Shown here in pieces: positions 5,886 to 6,006 of a stretch of 6,006 bases of DNA. This stretch comes from Desulfonatronospira sp. (GTDB lineage: Bacteria > Desulfobacterota > Desulfovibrionia > Desulfovibrionales > Desulfonatronovibrionaceae), in contig PWSL01000121.1 in NCBI GenBank assembly GCA_003563255.1, forward strand, positions 1 through 6,006, in the 5' to 3' direction. The notes under the pieces were generated by a model. The model was not told the origin of the DNA. It saw nothing but the letters and a program-made list of their open reading frames with translations, and searched no databases. Position 1 is the stretch's first letter; each line of letters opens with the position of its first letter. The position numbers and the translations under genes were made by a program.

Positions 5886-6006
5886 CACTACAGCGAAACT
5901 TATAAAACTTTTCAACCTGTCTAAATTGGGGACAGGCACCCCCGCACTTATTTTTCTGAAGGATGATTGACAGGTTTTAAAAATAAGTGCGGGGAGAGCC
6001 AGTCCC
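5886..6006 (+). mobile_element. Second MITE/REP-like element, truncated by the window end
   Basis: It begins with the terminal repeat CACTACAGCGAAACTT (5886-5901). It then has GGGGACAGGCAC (5928-5939), a perfect 16-bp inner stem CCCCGCACTTATTTTT (5940-5955) paired with 5979-5994, and GAGCCAGTCCC (5996-6006). The outer arms show A:A mismatches at 5934/6001 and 5938/5997, the same positions as in the hairpin at 85. The right terminal repeat should lie just beyond the window. It separates pal from whatever lies upstream. Confidence 0.65.

Overview
The window reads as a moderately G+C-rich Gram-negative bacterial chromosome. The best guess is a sulfate-reducing deltaproteobacterium (Desulfovibrionales-like). 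That guess rests on an Aquifex-type single-chain aconitase, a Pal lipoprotein with a long charged helix, and repeat-rich intergenic DNA. It is inference; no marker gene here fixes the taxon.

Layout: positions 1-290 hold a compact mobile-looking repeat (47-188) and the 3' flank of an operon. A three-gene minus-strand operon follows, transcribed from about 4036 down to 291. It encodes (i) a 531-residue protein with a chorismate mutase-like N-terminus and an EPSP synthase (AroA)-like body whose catalytic motifs look lost, (ii) a small 87-residue coiled-coil protein of unknown function, and (iii) aconitate hydratase. Genes i and ii overlap by about 50 bases. The stop codon of ii lies inside the Shine-Dalgarno sequence of iii, so the three are probably translated as one unit. 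The 4037-4657 gap separates this operon from a divergent plus-strand gene. It carries a terminal-repeat copy and a nearly perfect 133-bp tandem duplication built of hairpin-forming arms. The plus-strand gene (4658-5194) encodes an unrecognised 178-residue protein with a C-terminal Cys cluster. It converges on the minus-strand gene for the peptidoglycan-associated lipoprotein Pal (5256-5846). Directly upstream of pal another copy of the repeat family begins and runs off the window end.

How things fit: aconitase makes isocitrate from citrate, the entry to 2-oxoglutarate and glutamate synthesis. Its co-transcription with an apparently inactive shikimate-pathway fusion suggests a link, regulatory or historical, between aromatic and central carbon metabolism. 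Pal anchors the outer membrane to peptidoglycan with the Tol system; no tol gene is visible here.

The most unusual non-coding signal is the repeat family. Four hairpins share one arm pair, GGGGACAGGCAC and GAGCCAGTCCC, which always pair with the same two A:A mismatches. Some copies are bounded by CACTACAGCG(A/C)(A/C)ACTT ends. This resembles REP/MITE elements mobilised in trans by single-strand (Y1, RAYT/IS200-like) transposases. No transposase lies in the window, so this remains inference.
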